DNA of 64,000 bases from Streptomyces sp. ISL-98. Its GTDB lineage: Bacteria > Actinomycetota > Actinomycetes > Streptomycetales > Streptomycetaceae. The DNA is taken from positions 1 to 64,000 of the forward strand of contig NZ_JAGGPB010000004.1 in the NCBI RefSeq assembly GCF_018614055.1. The letters run 5' to 3'. A program made the translations under genes and the position numbers. Shown here in pieces: positions 1 to 7,810 of this stretch (its first letter is position 1; each line of letters opens with the position of its first letter). The notes under the pieces were generated by a model. The model was given only the letters and a program-made list of their open reading frames with translations, was not told where the DNA came from and ran no database searches.

Positions 1-18
1 TTCTGGCGCATCACACTA

Positions 19-1228
19 GTGCCGGATCAGGCAACGTTTGCCCTGTCGTGATGTGACGCGCCGTCCGGGTGCTGTGCCGGGAGGCGCGTCACGGCCACCC
101 TGTCGGGGTGGCGATACGAGTGCGGGTCCGTGAGATCGATGACGACGAGGGCCGCCGGTTGCTGCGGATCATCCGCAGGGGTACCGGGTCGGTGGTGACC
201 TGGCGGCGGGCCCGGATGGTGTTGCTGTCCGCGCAGGGCATGCCGGTGGCGAAGATTGCCGAGTGTCGTTCACCAGCGACGACCGGGTCCGCGATGTGAT
301 CCACAACTTCAACGCCAACGGCTTCGACTCGCTCTATCCGAAGTACAAGGGCGACCGGCCCAAAGTGTTCACGCTGCCCGAGCGGCGCGAGATCAAGAAG
401 ATCGCCAAGTCCAAGCCCACCGAACACGACCTGCCGTTCTCGACCTGGAGTCTGACCAAGCTGGCGGACTTCCTGGTTGCCGAGGGGGTGGTCGACGACA
501 TCAGCCACGAGGGCCTGCGCATCCTGCTCCGCGAGGAAGGCGTCTCCTTTCAACGCCTGAAGACCTGGAAATCCTCCCGGGACCCGGACTACGCGGCCCT
601 GAACACCTCTACGCGATCGCCGACGGCGAGGTCATACCCGAGGCCGACGACCCCGACGTCGTCTTCTGCATGGACGAGTTCGGACCCCTCAACCTGATGC
701 CCCACCCGGGCCGGCAGTGGGCCGAACGCGGCGGCAAGCACAAGAACCCCGAACGGGAGCCCCGCCGCCGGGCCACCTACAACCGCTGCGGCGGAGTGCG
801 GAACCTGTTCGCCGCCTGGACCTGGCCCGGGACAGGCTCTACGGCCACATCAAGCCGGTCAAGAAGCGCACCCAGTTCCTGGAGTTCTGCCGCTACCTGC
901 GCAGCCTCTACCCGCCCGAGGTCCGCCTCGCGATCATCTGCGACAACTTCTCACCGCACCTGACCACGAAGCGGTGCCAGCGCGTCGGCACCTGGGCCGC
1001 GGCCAACAATGTCGAGATCGCCTACACCCCGACGAACTCCTCCTGGCTCAACCGGATCGAGGCCCAGTTCACCGCCCTGCACTACTTCACCCTCGACGGC
1101 ACCTACCATGGCGACCACAAGGAACAGGGCAGCATGATCCGCCGCTACATCATCTGGCGAAACCGCCACGCCGACGACCGGAGCCTACGCGCTGTCGTCG
1201 ACAGGGCCAACGCTGCCTGACACGGCAC
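19..1228 (+). mobile_element. IS630-family insertion sequence, inactive copy
   Basis: About 1.2 kb element bounded by imperfect terminal inverted repeats: 19-48 matches the reverse complement of 1199-1228 at 26 of 30 positions. Both ends are flanked by the dinucleotide TA (17-18 and 1229-1230), the target duplication used by IS630/Tc1 elements, within a CTAG context. The single transposase frame is broken three times, so the copy cannot move by itself. The element lies immediately against the stop codon of the leftward toroid gene. Confidence 0.9.
108..1220 (+). pseudogene. IS630-family transposase, three frameshifts
   Basis: A DDE transposase whose parts lie in successive frames. The N-terminal helix-turn-helix part runs from a GTG at 108 to about 262. 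The segment with NANGFDSLYPK and SHEGLRILLREEG then runs to about 590, followed by CMDEFGPLNL up to about 832. The last frame holds DRLYGHIKP, CDNFSPH and SSWLNRIEAQF and ends at 1220. The Asp of CMDEFG, the Asp of CDNFSPH and the Glu of NRIEAQF are the expected DDE triad, so the catalytic core is present but split. Every segment joins its neighbour without loss, so the decay looks recent and consists only of small indels. Programmed frameshifting is unlikely with three shifts. Confidence 0.88.
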
Positions 1229-2307
1229 TAGCAGCAGTCCGGGTCCAGGCCCAGCGGCAGCCGTTCGCCGCTGAAGACAGCGGTCGTCGCCTCGTCTCCC
1301 CCCAGAGCCGCCACCGCCAGCAGCAGCGAGCCCGCCGTCCACGTGGTGAGCTCCTCGGGCCATACCGCCCGGTTGCCCTCGAAGACGTAACCCGTCCAGT
1401 ACATGCCGCCCTCGGCGCGCAGGTGCTGGATCGACTGGAGGATTTCCAGGGCCCGGTCCGACTCGCCCATCACCCAGAGCGCCAGGGCCAGTTCGCAGCT
1501 TTCGCCGCCCGTCACCCACGGGTTGGGCAGCACGCACCGCACGCCCAGACCGGGGACCACGAACGCGTCCCAGTGGCCCTCGATACGCTCCTTGGCCTCG
1601 GCGTCCGTCAGCGCGCCGCCGAGGACCGGGTAGTACCAGTCCATCGAGTAGTGGCTCTTGTCCAGGAACCGCTCCGGGTGGCGCCGGATGGCATGCCGGA
1701 GGGCGCCGACCGCCAACTCCCAGTCCGGCTGCGGCTCTTCGCGCTGCTCGGCAATGGCGAGCGCGCAGCGCAGCGCCTGGTGGATGGAGGAACTGCCGGT
1801 CAGCAGCGCGTCGTTGACGGGTGTGCCCCCTTCCTCGGGGGACTCGCGCTTCCAGCCGATCTCGCCGCCGGGCTGCTGGAGGGCCAGTACGAACTCGGTC
1901 GCCGCGTAGACGGCGGGCCACATCCGGTCGATGAAGGCGTCGTCGCCGGTGGCGATGTAGTGGTGCCAGACGCCGACGGCGATGTAGGCACAGAAGTTGC
2001 TCTCGCGGCCGCGGTCGGTGACCCGCTCCGCGTCGCCGTCGTCGTACGCCGCGAACCAGGAGCCGTCCGTGTTCTGGTGCCTGGCCAGCCACTCGTAGGC
2101 GCGGGCCGCGGCCTCGTGCTCGCCCGCCGCGTCGAGCGCCATGGCGGCCTCGGTGTGGTCCCACACGTCGAGGTGATGGCCGCGGAACCACGGAATGGCG
2201 CCGTCCTCGCGCTGTGCGGCGAGGATGCCCGCCACCGTCTCGGCGGCCTCGTCGGCGGTGAGCACACCGGGCAGGACGAGGTGTTCCGTACGTCCGGGAC
2301 TTGTCAC
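1228..2307 (-). CDS. Alpha/alpha-toroid protein annotated as prenyltransferase-like
   Basis: A 359-residue soluble protein built from repeated helical hairpins (HQNTDGSW, SILQALRCALAI-like helices, FEGNRAVWPEELTTW). This pattern fits the (alpha/alpha)6 toroid shared by terpene cyclases, prenyltransferase beta subunits and glycoside hydrolases. It has no signal peptide and no DxDD cyclase motif that I can see, so the usual 'prenyltransferase' label is fold-level only; a glycoside-processing role would suit its neighbours. The GTG start overlaps the methyltransferase stop (GTGA), implying translational coupling within a leftward operon after the glycosyltransferase and methyltransferase genes. 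The TAG stop lies on the IS630 junction: its last base belongs to the IS end. Confidence 0.8.
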   Translation of the reverse strand: MTSPGRTEHLVLPGVLTADEAAETVAGILAAQREDGAIPWFRGHHLDVWDHTEAAMALDAAGEHEAAARAYEWLARHQNTDGSWFAAYDDGDAERVTDRGRESNFCAYIAVGVWHHYIATGDDAFIDRMWPAVYAATEFVLALQQPGGEIGWKRESPEEGGTPVNDALLTGSSSIHQALRCALAIAEQREEPQPDWELAVGALRHAIRRHPERFLDKSHYSMDWYYPVLGGALTDAEAKERIEGHWDAFVVPGLGVRCVLPNPWVTGGESCELALALWVMGESDRALEILQSIQHLRAEGGMYWTGYVFEGNRAVWPEELTTWTAGSLLLAVAALGGDEATTAVFSGERLPLGLDPDCC

Positions 2308-3041
2308 TTGGCGGCCGCCGCGACCGGCAGATGCGGCTTGGTCGCGTACGCCACGAAGCTCTTGCCTACGACCGGGTTGAGGGCCTGTTCGGCGAGCCGC
2401 GTGACCAGGGGCTTCTTCATGATGTCCCAGACCAGGAGCTTGTGGTAGGCGCGGACCGGCAGCGCCTTGTCGTTGTCGACGCCGAAGGCGCACTTGAGCC
2501 ACCAGTAGGGGCTGTGGAGTGCATGCGCGTGGTGGGTGCCGTACGGCTTGAGGCCCGCTTCCCGCATCTTGCCGAGCAGCTCGTCGGCCTTGTAGATGCG
2601 GATGTGGCCGCCCTCGACCTCGTGGTACGCGTCGCTCAGCGCCCAGCAGATTTTCTCCGGGCCGTAGCGGGGCACGGTGACGGCGATACGGCCGCCGGGC
2701 TTCAGGACGCGGACCATCTCCGCGAGGACGCCCTTGTCGTCGGGGATGTGCTCCATGACCTCGGAGATGATCACGACGTCGAAGGACTCGTCGGGGAAGG
2801 GGAGGTTCAGGGCGTCGCCCTCCATGGCGGTGGCGGTCGCCCCCTCGGGCGCCTCCCCGGCCTCCTTCATCGCGGCGAACCACTTGGCGACCTCGCGGAT
2901 CTCCTCGCCGTTCTGGTCGAGGGCCACCACCTGGGCGCCGCGCCGGTAGCACTCGAAGGCGTGCCGGCCTGCGCCGCAGCCCAGGTCGAGCACGCGGTCG
3001 CCCGCGGCGAGCGGGAAGCGGGAGAAGTCCACGGTCAGCAC
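2304..3041 (-). CDS. Class I SAM-dependent methyltransferase
   Basis: 245 residues. Motif I is VLDLGCGAG at residues 17-25, the acidic loop VALDQN follows near 40, and GDALNLPFPDESFD lies near 75-88, with VMEHIPDD and LKPGG downstream. Together these are the standard SAM-binding order of a Methyltransf_11-type enzyme (UbiE/COQ5-like). The GTG start has a GGAAGGG Shine-Dalgarno sequence. The gene sits between the GT4 glycosyltransferase (94 bp gap) and the toroid gene (4 bp overlap), so it probably modifies the same glycosylated or lipid product. The acceptor cannot be read from the sequence. Confidence 0.88.
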   Translation of the reverse strand: MLTVDFSRFPLAAGDRVLDLGCGAGRHAFECYRRGAQVVALDQNGEEIREVAKWFAAMKEAGEAPEGATATAMEGDALNLPFPDESFDVVIISEVMEHIPDDKGVLAEMVRVLKPGGRIAVTVPRYGPEKICWALSDAYHEVEGGHIRIYKADELLGKMREAGLKPYGTHHAHALHSPYWWLKCAFGVDNDKALPVRAYHKLLVWDIMKKPLVTRLAEQALNPVVGKSFVAYATKPHLPVAAAAK

Positions 3042-3135
3042 GAGGTCTGCCCTTCCGGGTGGTGGGGTGGGTTACGGGGTTACGGTCGGCTTCGCGTCTG
3101 CGTCCGGGGCAGACGGCTTCGCGGCTGGCAGTGCC

Positions 3136-4482
3136 TCACCTGGCTGCCCCGCGTACCGCCGCCTGGGCCGCGATCCGTTCGCGGTAGAGCTCTGCGGTGC
3201 CCTGGGCGGCCTTGGCCCAGGTGAACCTGGCCAGCACCCGGTCCCGTCCGGCCGCTCCCAGCCTCCGGCGCAGGTCGGCGTCGTCCAGCAGCCGGCCGAG
3301 ACCGGCGGCCAGCGCGCCCGCGTCGCCGGGCGGTACGGCGAGGCAGGTCTCGCCGTCCGTTCCCGTGACCTCGGGGATCGCGCCGCCGGTCGTGGCGACG
3401 AGCGGGGTGCCGGTGGCCATCGCCTCGGCCGCGGGGAGCGAGAAGCCTTCGTACAGGGAAGGGACGCAGGCGATCTGGGCGCCGCGTACCAGGTCCACGA
3501 GTTCGGCGTCGGTGATGCCCTTGACGAACTCGACGGCGTCCTGGAGCCCGTACCGCGCTATGGCCTGCGCGACCGGGCCGTCCTCCGCACGCCTGCCGAC
3601 GACGACGAGGTGGGCGGCCGGGTGCTCGGTGCGGAGCTTGGCGAGCGCCTCGACGAGGTGGATGAGCCCCTTGAGCGGTACGTCCGCGCTGGACGTCGTG
3701 ACGATCCGCCCCGGGATCTCGGCGACGGACGGGTCGGGCGACCAGAGGTCGGTGTCCGCGCCGATGTGCACGACGTGGATACGGTCCGGCCGCACCCCGA
3801 GATGGTCGACGATCTCCTGCTGCGAGGAGCCGGAGACGGTGAGCACGGAGGGCAGTCGGCGCGCGACGCGCTTCTGCATGCGGGTGAAGCCGTACCAGCG
3901 GCGTACGGAGGCGCGCTTGCGGCGGCTCTCGGCGGCGTCGAGTTCGAGCTGCCGGTCCACCGTGATGGGGTGGTGGATGGTGGTGACCAGGGGGGCGCCG
4001 AGGTCGCCGAGGAGGCCGTAGCCGAGCGTCTGGTTGTCGTGGATGACGTCGAAGTCGCCGCGACGGGCGGCGAGATGGCGCTTGGCGCGGAGCGAGAAGG
4101 TGAGCGGTTCGGGGAATCCGCCGGTCCACATGGTCGCGACTTCGAGGGCGTCGATCCAGTCGCGGTACTCGTCGCGCTTGGGCGTGCGGAAGGGGTCGGG
4201 GCTGCGGTACAGGTCGAGGCTGGCCAGCTCGGTGAGCGGCACGCCCTCGTCGAGTACGGGGTAGGGCTGGGAGCCGAGGACCTCGACGCTGTGGCCCAGG
4301 CGGGCGAGCTCGCGGGAGAGGTGGCGTACGTAGACGCCCTGGCCTCCGCAGAAGGGGTTGCCCTTGTAGGTGAGGAGTGCGATGCGCAGTGGGCGGTCGC
4401 CGTCGCGGTCGCGGTCGCTGTTGCGGTCGACGTTGCTGGGGGCCCCCGCGTGGGGGCCCGCTTCTATGGCCTCAGCGGTCAC
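3136..4482 (-). CDS. Glycosyltransferase family 4 (GT-B)
   Basis: 448 residues with two Rossmann halves. The N-terminal acceptor domain carries NPFCGGQGVYVRHLSREL, a typical GT4 glycine-rich loop, and DNQTLGYG. The C-terminal donor domain carries TTSSADVPLKG and, near residue 344, the E-x7-E motif EGFSLPAAEA that binds the nucleotide sugar. The start used is GTG at 4480-4482, which has a strong GAAGGGGG sequence 6 bases upstream; an ATG at 4512 is in frame but lacks a ribosome site. It heads the leftward three-gene set and is divergent from the KstR-like regulator, with a KstR-type operator in the shared promoter region. Confidence 0.88.
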   Translation of the reverse strand: MTAEAIEAGPHAGAPSNVDRNSDRDRDGDRPLRIALLTYKGNPFCGGQGVYVRHLSRELARLGHSVEVLGSQPYPVLDEGVPLTELASLDLYRSPDPFRTPKRDEYRDWIDALEVATMWTGGFPEPLTFSLRAKRHLAARRGDFDVIHDNQTLGYGLLGDLGAPLVTTIHHPITVDRQLELDAAESRRKRASVRRWYGFTRMQKRVARRLPSVLTVSGSSQQEIVDHLGVRPDRIHVVHIGADTDLWSPDPSVAEIPGRIVTTSSADVPLKGLIHLVEALAKLRTEHPAAHLVVVGRRAEDGPVAQAIARYGLQDAVEFVKGITDAELVDLVRGAQIACVPSLYEGFSLPAAEAMATGTPLVATTGGAIPEVTGTDGETCLAVPPGDAGALAAGLGRLLDDADLRRRLGAAGRDRVLARFTWAKAAQGTAELYRERIAAQAAVRGAAR

Positions 4483-4537
4483 ACTCGGCCCCCTTCTCAA
4501 CTGCTCTTTCACCGGAGCGTAGCCGCAAGCGCTAACC

Positions 4538-4551
4538 TAGAACAAGTTTCA
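4538..4551. promoter_or_regulatory. KstR-type operator, site 1
   Basis: TAGAACAAGTTTCA fits every fixed position of the mycobacterial KstR palindrome TNNAACNNGTTNNA. It lies between the divergent glycosyltransferase and KstR-like regulator genes, 56 bp before the former and about 160 bp before the latter, so it may autoregulate the regulator and control the leftward operon. Confidence 0.7.
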
Positions 4552-4712
4552 GTATGGATCGTTGGACGAGCTCTGAATCTACCGGCAGGTAGCGCAACCG
4601 TAAGCGCCGGATCAGGTGATTCGCGCCACGACGGGTGCCCTGCCATGCTGTGCCACCCGGGGGTCCCACTCCCCCACGCCGGCGTACGGACAAATGCCAT
4701 GGAATGGGACGC

Positions 4713-5321
4713 ATGACAGCGGAAGTCAAGCCCTCGTCGCCTCCTCTGACGGAACGTCAGGAGGCTCGCCGCCGCCGGATCCTGCACGCCAGCGCGCAAC
4801 TGGCCAGCCGGGGCGGCTTCGACGCGGTTCAGATGCGGGAGGTCGCCGAGTCGTCGAGCGTCGCGCTGGGCACGCTCTACCGCTACTTCCCGTCCAAGGT
4901 CCACCTGCTGGTCGCCACCATGCAGGACCAGCTGCAGCACATGCACACCACGCTGCGCAAGCGGCCGCCGGGCGGGGAGAGCGCGTCGGAGCGGGTCGCC
5001 GAGACGCTGATGCGCGCCTTCCGGGCGCTTCAGCGGGAGCCGCAGCTGGCGGACGCGATGGTGCGGGCGCTTACGTTCGCCGACCGCAGCGTCAGCCCGG
5101 AGGTGGACACGGTGTCGCGGCAGACGACGGCGATCATTTTGGACGCGATGGATTTGGCGGGGACGCCTACGCCGGAGCAGTTGTCGGCGGTGCGGGTCAT
5201 TGAGCACACGTGGCACTCGGCGTTGATTACCTGGCTTTCGGGGCGGGCGTCGATCGCCCAGGTGAAGATCGACATTGAGATGGTTTGCCGGTTGATCGAC
5301 CTGACGTCAACCGACGATTGA
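4713..5321 (+). CDS. kstR: TetR-family regulator, KstR-like
   Basis: 202 residues. The N-terminal helix-turn-helix contains RRILHASAQLASRGGFDAVQ and GTLYRYFPSKVHLL (residues 53-66), which matches remembered mycobacterial KstR closely (KGGYEAVQM, GTLYRYFPSKVHLLV). The C-terminal ligand domain keeps the family pattern MVRALTFAD and LITWLSGRAS. In mycobacteria KstR represses sterol catabolism genes and is released by 3-oxo-cholestenoyl-CoA-type ligands. Here a matching operator lies in its own upstream region, and others precede a thiolase, a P450, an aldehyde dehydrogenase and a hydrolase in this window. The ATG at 4713 is chosen; ATGs at 4704 and 4635 are in frame, but the family starts near residue 10 of this model. 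Confidence 0.82.
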   Translation: MTAEVKPSSPPLTERQEARRRRILHASAQLASRGGFDAVQMREVAESSSVALGTLYRYFPSKVHLLVATMQDQLQHMHTTLRKRPPGGESASERVAETLMRAFRALQREPQLADAMVRALTFADRSVSPEVDTVSRQTTAIILDAMDLAGTPTPEQLSAVRVIEHTWHSALITWLSGRASIAQVKIDIEMVCRLIDLTSTDD

Positions 5322-5326
5322 CCGTT

Positions 5327-5356
5327 GCTATCACCATCGATTGCATTCCTGATAGC
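5327..5356. promoter_or_regulatory. Inverted-repeat operator and probable leaderless promoter of the TA pair
   Basis: GCTATCA (5327-5333) and its exact complement TGATAGC (5350-5356) frame a 16-base spacer. The right arm overlaps TAGCAT (5353-5358), a good -10 box placed 6 bases before the ATG at 5365, as in leaderless transcripts. This is where autoregulation by the antitoxin would act. No clear -35 box is visible. Confidence 0.5.
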
Positions 5357-5364
5357 ATCGCTGC

Positions 5365-5568
5365 ATGCCGATGATCACAGTGGAATTCACCGAGGAAGAG
5401 CTTGCCGAGGCCAAGGCCCACGCCGCCTCGCTCGGCAAGTCCATGCGCGCACACGCTCACGACATAATCGTCTCCGATGCCCAGCGGGCGGCGTTCCTGA
5501 ACGGCGCCGACGAGACTGTCGCCTACTACATGGACGTCTTCAAGGACGCACCTGAGGGGCAGCGTTGA
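5365..5568 (+). CDS. Antitoxin of Phd/Doc-like pair
   Basis: A 67-residue acidic protein. The N-terminal strand MPMITVEFTEEEL followed by a helix (AEAKAHAASLGKSMRAHAHDIIV) resembles ribbon-helix-helix or Phd-like DNA-binding antitoxins, and the acidic C-terminal tail would wrap the toxin. Its stop overlaps the toxin's TTG start by 3 bases (TTGA), a tight coupling usual for antitoxin-first operons. The start at 5365 (or the second ATG at 5371) has no Shine-Dalgarno sequence but sits at the expected distance from a -10 box. An inverted repeat covers the promoter. Confidence 0.65.
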   Translation: MPMITVEFTEEELAEAKAHAASLGKSMRAHAHDIIVSDAQRAAFLNGADETVAYYMDVFKDAPEGQR

Positions 5569-5945
5569 GCCCTGCCATCCGCGTCGACGCGGGCTGGATC
5601 CTCGAAATCCAGACGCGCGTATCGCCCGTCAATACCCCCATCGCCGACTGGGGCGCGCTCGACACCATGGCCAAGCGCCATATGTTCGAGCAGCCTCACG
5701 GGCAGCTGTACTACGAAGCACCTGCCGCCCGAGCGGCCACTTTTCTCCACAGCGCGGTTCTCCTGCGACCGTTCGCGGACTACAACTCGGTGATCGGCTG
5801 GGCATGCGCCGAGCGGTACATGATCGCGTCGGGCGAGCCCATCAGACCGCCGAAGCCGGACGAGGTCCACCTCCTCACGGGTGCGATCCGGGCGCAGGAG
5901 GCTACTCTCCGCGATATCGCCCGAGCCATCACCGGCTGGCAGTGA
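5565..5945 (+). CDS. Fic/Doc-family toxin-like protein with degenerate active site
   Basis: 126 residues starting at a TTG inside the antitoxin stop, with a GAGGGG ribosome site. The order is an N-terminal strand, a helical segment, LHSAVLLRPFADYN, then WACAERYM, which matches the Doc toxin fold: the segment corresponds to HPFxDGNKRTAxAA. Here the catalytic His is Arg (RPF), and the G-N-K/R anchor is Y-N-S-V. If the alignment is right, the AMP- or phosphate-transfer chemistry of Doc is probably lost or altered. The sequence is intact otherwise. It could act through binding alone, or be a decayed member of the family. Confidence 0.6.
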   Translation: MSPAIRVDAGWILEIQTRVSPVNTPIADWGALDTMAKRHMFEQPHGQLYYEAPAARAATFLHSAVLLRPFADYNSVIGWACAERYMIASGEPIRPPKPDEVHLLTGAIRAQEATLRDIARAITGWQ

Positions 5946-5961
5946 ACACCAGGGGACCGGT

Positions 5962-6195
5962 CTACTCCTCAGGCGGAAAGACCGGCTCCCCGCCCTCCAG
6001 CAGTGTGATCGCGATCGCCTCGACGGGGCAGCCCTCGGCGGCCGCAAGCACCCTCTCGTTCGCGTCCATGTCCGGTTCGGACGGGTGTGACTGGCGGGCC
6101 GCGTCCAGGGCGAAACCGCCCGGGGCCAGGTTCACGCACATGCCAGAGCCGATGCACACGCCCCGGTCGACCTCGACGTGCCAGCGGTCTCCCAT
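5962..6195 (-). CDS. 3Fe-4S ferredoxin, P450-type
   Basis: 77 residues with the single-cluster motif C14-IGSGM-C20 and C56-P. The usual middle cysteine of CxxCxxC is Gly17, so the cluster should be [3Fe-4S], as in ferredoxins that feed actinobacterial P450s. The ATG shares its A with the TGA of the aldehyde dehydrogenase (TGATG), so the two are co-translated. With a KstR-type site upstream of the pair, a role as electron donor to the CYP125-like P450 at 17.1-18.3 kb is attractive but unproven. Confidence 0.85.
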   Translation of the reverse strand: MGDRWHVEVDRGVCIGSGMCVNLAPGGFALDAARQSHPSEPDMDANERVLAAAEGCPVEAIAITLLEGGEPVFPPEE

Positions 6196-7655
6196 CACGC
6201 CTCCCCGTGGCCCGCCGGCAGGTGGATCATTTTGTGCTCCAGGTACTCGCTGTAGCCCTCGGGACCGAACTCCCGCCCCACGCCGGAGTTCTTGTAGCCG
6301 CCGAAGGGGCCGAGCATGTCGATGCTGAAGGTGTTCACTGAGTACGTGCCGGTCCTGACCCGGCGTGCGATGTCGATGCCGTGCTCGACGTCGGCGGTCC
6401 ATACGCTGCCGCTGAGCCCGTACTCGGAGTCGTTGGCGATCCGTACCGCCTCGCGCTCGTCGTCGTACGGGAGAAGACAGATGACCGGGCCGAAGATCTC
6501 CTCGCGGGCGATGCGCATCGAGTTGTCGACCCTGCCGAAGAGCGTCGGTTCGACGTACCAGCCCTGCTGCATGCCCGCCGGGCGGCCGCCGCCCGTAAGG
6601 ATCTTCGCGCCTTCCTCCTGGCCGATCCTGATGTAGTCGAGGGACCGTTGCTGCTGGCGCCGGGCGACCAGCGGGCCCACTTCGGTCGCCGGGTCGAGCG
6701 GGTCGCCGACCTTCAGCGCGCCCGCCGCCGAGGCGAACGCGTCGGCGAACTCGTCGTAGCGGGAGCGCGGGGCGAGGATGCGGGTCTGGGCCACGCAGGC
6801 CTGGCCGTTGATCATCCAGGCGAACGGGGCGATGCCCGCGACGGTCGTCGCCAGATCCGCGTCCGGCAGGATCACGGCGGCGGACTTGCCGCCCAGTTCC
6901 AGCGTCACGCGGGTGAGATTGCGCGAGGCCACCTCCATGACGCGCTTGCCCGCCCCCACCGATCCGGTGAACGACACCTTGTCGACCCCCGGATGCCCGA
7001 CCAGGTATTCGCTGACCTCGCGGTCGGCCGGGATGATGGAGAGGACCCCTTCGGGGAGACCCGCCTCGGTGGCTATCTCGGCCAGGATGTACGCGTCGAG
7101 CGGCGTCTCCGGCGACACCTTCAGCACGGCCGTGCAGCCCGCGAGCAGCGCGGGCGCGAGCTTGGCCGCCGCAGTGAACTGCGGGACGTTCCACGGCACG
7201 ACGGCCGCGACCACGCCGACCGGCTCGCGTCGTACCAGAATCGAGCCGAGTACGCCGGTCCGCCGGACTTCGTACGGGAAGTCGCGCGCGACGGTGATCG
7301 TCGCGTCCCAGACCATCATCGCGGCGAGCGCCTGCATCATCACGCTCGCGGTGTACGGCGTGCCGTTCTCGGAGCTGATCGACCTGGCGATCTCCTCGTG
7401 CCGTACGGCGATCGCGTCCTTGATGCGCGTGACGACCGCGATCCGCTCGTCCAGCGGCATCCTCGGCCAGGGGCCGTCGTCGAACGCGGTGCGCGCCGCG
7501 GCGACCGCGCGGTCGACGTCGGCCCGGGACGCATGCGGTACGCGGCCGATGACCTGCTCGGTGTGGGGCGAGATCACCTCGATGACATCCGTGCCGAGCG
7601 GATCTACCAACTGCCCGCCGATGTACAGCTTTCCGTGCTCCACAAGCTCGGTCAT
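6195..7655 (-). CDS. NAD(P)-dependent aldehyde dehydrogenase
   Basis: 486 residues, full length for the family. Seen are the cofactor-binding VVPWNVPQ and FTGSVGAGKRV, the general-base glutamate in LELGGKSA (near residue 253), the nucleophilic cysteine in NGQACVAQTR (near 288) and the late PFGGYKNSG. It oxidises an aldehyde to an acid. A KstR-type operator lies 45 bp upstream and a 3Fe-4S ferredoxin gene is fused translationally behind it. Oxidation of a sterol side-chain C26 aldehyde made by a CYP125-type enzyme is a reasonable inference, but the substrate is not visible in the sequence. Confidence 0.9.
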   Translation of the reverse strand: MTELVEHGKLYIGGQLVDPLGTDVIEVISPHTEQVIGRVPHASRADVDRAVAAARTAFDDGPWPRMPLDERIAVVTRIKDAIAVRHEEIARSISSENGTPYTASVMMQALAAMMVWDATITVARDFPYEVRRTGVLGSILVRREPVGVVAAVVPWNVPQFTAAAKLAPALLAGCTAVLKVSPETPLDAYILAEIATEAGLPEGVLSIIPADREVSEYLVGHPGVDKVSFTGSVGAGKRVMEVASRNLTRVTLELGGKSAAVILPDADLATTVAGIAPFAWMINGQACVAQTRILAPRSRYDEFADAFASAAGALKVGDPLDPATEVGPLVARRQQQRSLDYIRIGQEEGAKILTGGGRPAGMQQGWYVEPTLFGRVDNSMRIAREEIFGPVICLLPYDDEREAVRIANDSEYGLSGSVWTADVEHGIDIARRVRTGTYSVNTFSIDMLGPFGGYKNSGVGREFGPEGYSEYLEHKMIHLPAGHGEA

Positions 7656-7699
7656 GACTGACGCCTCGCCTTCACCCGCAGCTGACGGTGTTTCAGAAC

Positions 7700-7713
7700 T
7701 GATACCAGTTCTA
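7700..7713. promoter_or_regulatory. KstR-type operator, site 2
   Basis: Read on the minus strand it is TAGAACTGGTATCA, one mismatch (GTA for GTT) from TNNAACNNGTTNNA. It is embedded in a longer perfect inverted repeat, AGAACTG-ATAC-CAGTTCT (7695-7712). It lies 45 bp before the aldehyde dehydrogenase start. Confidence 0.6.
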
Positions 7714-7768
7714 GTGGCGGGAGTCCATGGACCGAACCCTTTGCAAAGAAGTCGACCTGGGCGACTAT

Positions 7769-7782
7769 TGAAACGAGTTCTA
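7769..7782. promoter_or_regulatory. KstR-type operator, site 3
   Basis: TGAAACGAGTTCTA fits all fixed positions of TNNAACNNGTTNNA. It lies 28 bp before the ATG of the metallo-beta-lactamase-fold hydrolase, so it would overlap the promoter or transcription start. Confidence 0.68.
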
Positions 7783-7810
7783 GTGTTGAGGGATCAGGGA
7801 TTGGGGACAC

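Noticed and set aside
108..1220. Programmed frameshifting of the IS630 transposase
   Set aside because: Three separate shifts occur, and the usual A-rich slippery site was not seen; decay is simpler.
1228..2952. 574-residue fusion of toroid and methyltransferase in one frame
   Set aside because: The upstream extension is the out-of-frame reading of the methyltransferase gene; the GTG at 2307 overlapping its stop is the real start.
3067..4716. Long plus-strand open frame opposite the glycosyltransferase gene
   Set aside because: It mirrors the codon pattern of the minus-strand GT4 gene, has repetitive Gly/Ala/Val/Asp composition and no recognisable domain.
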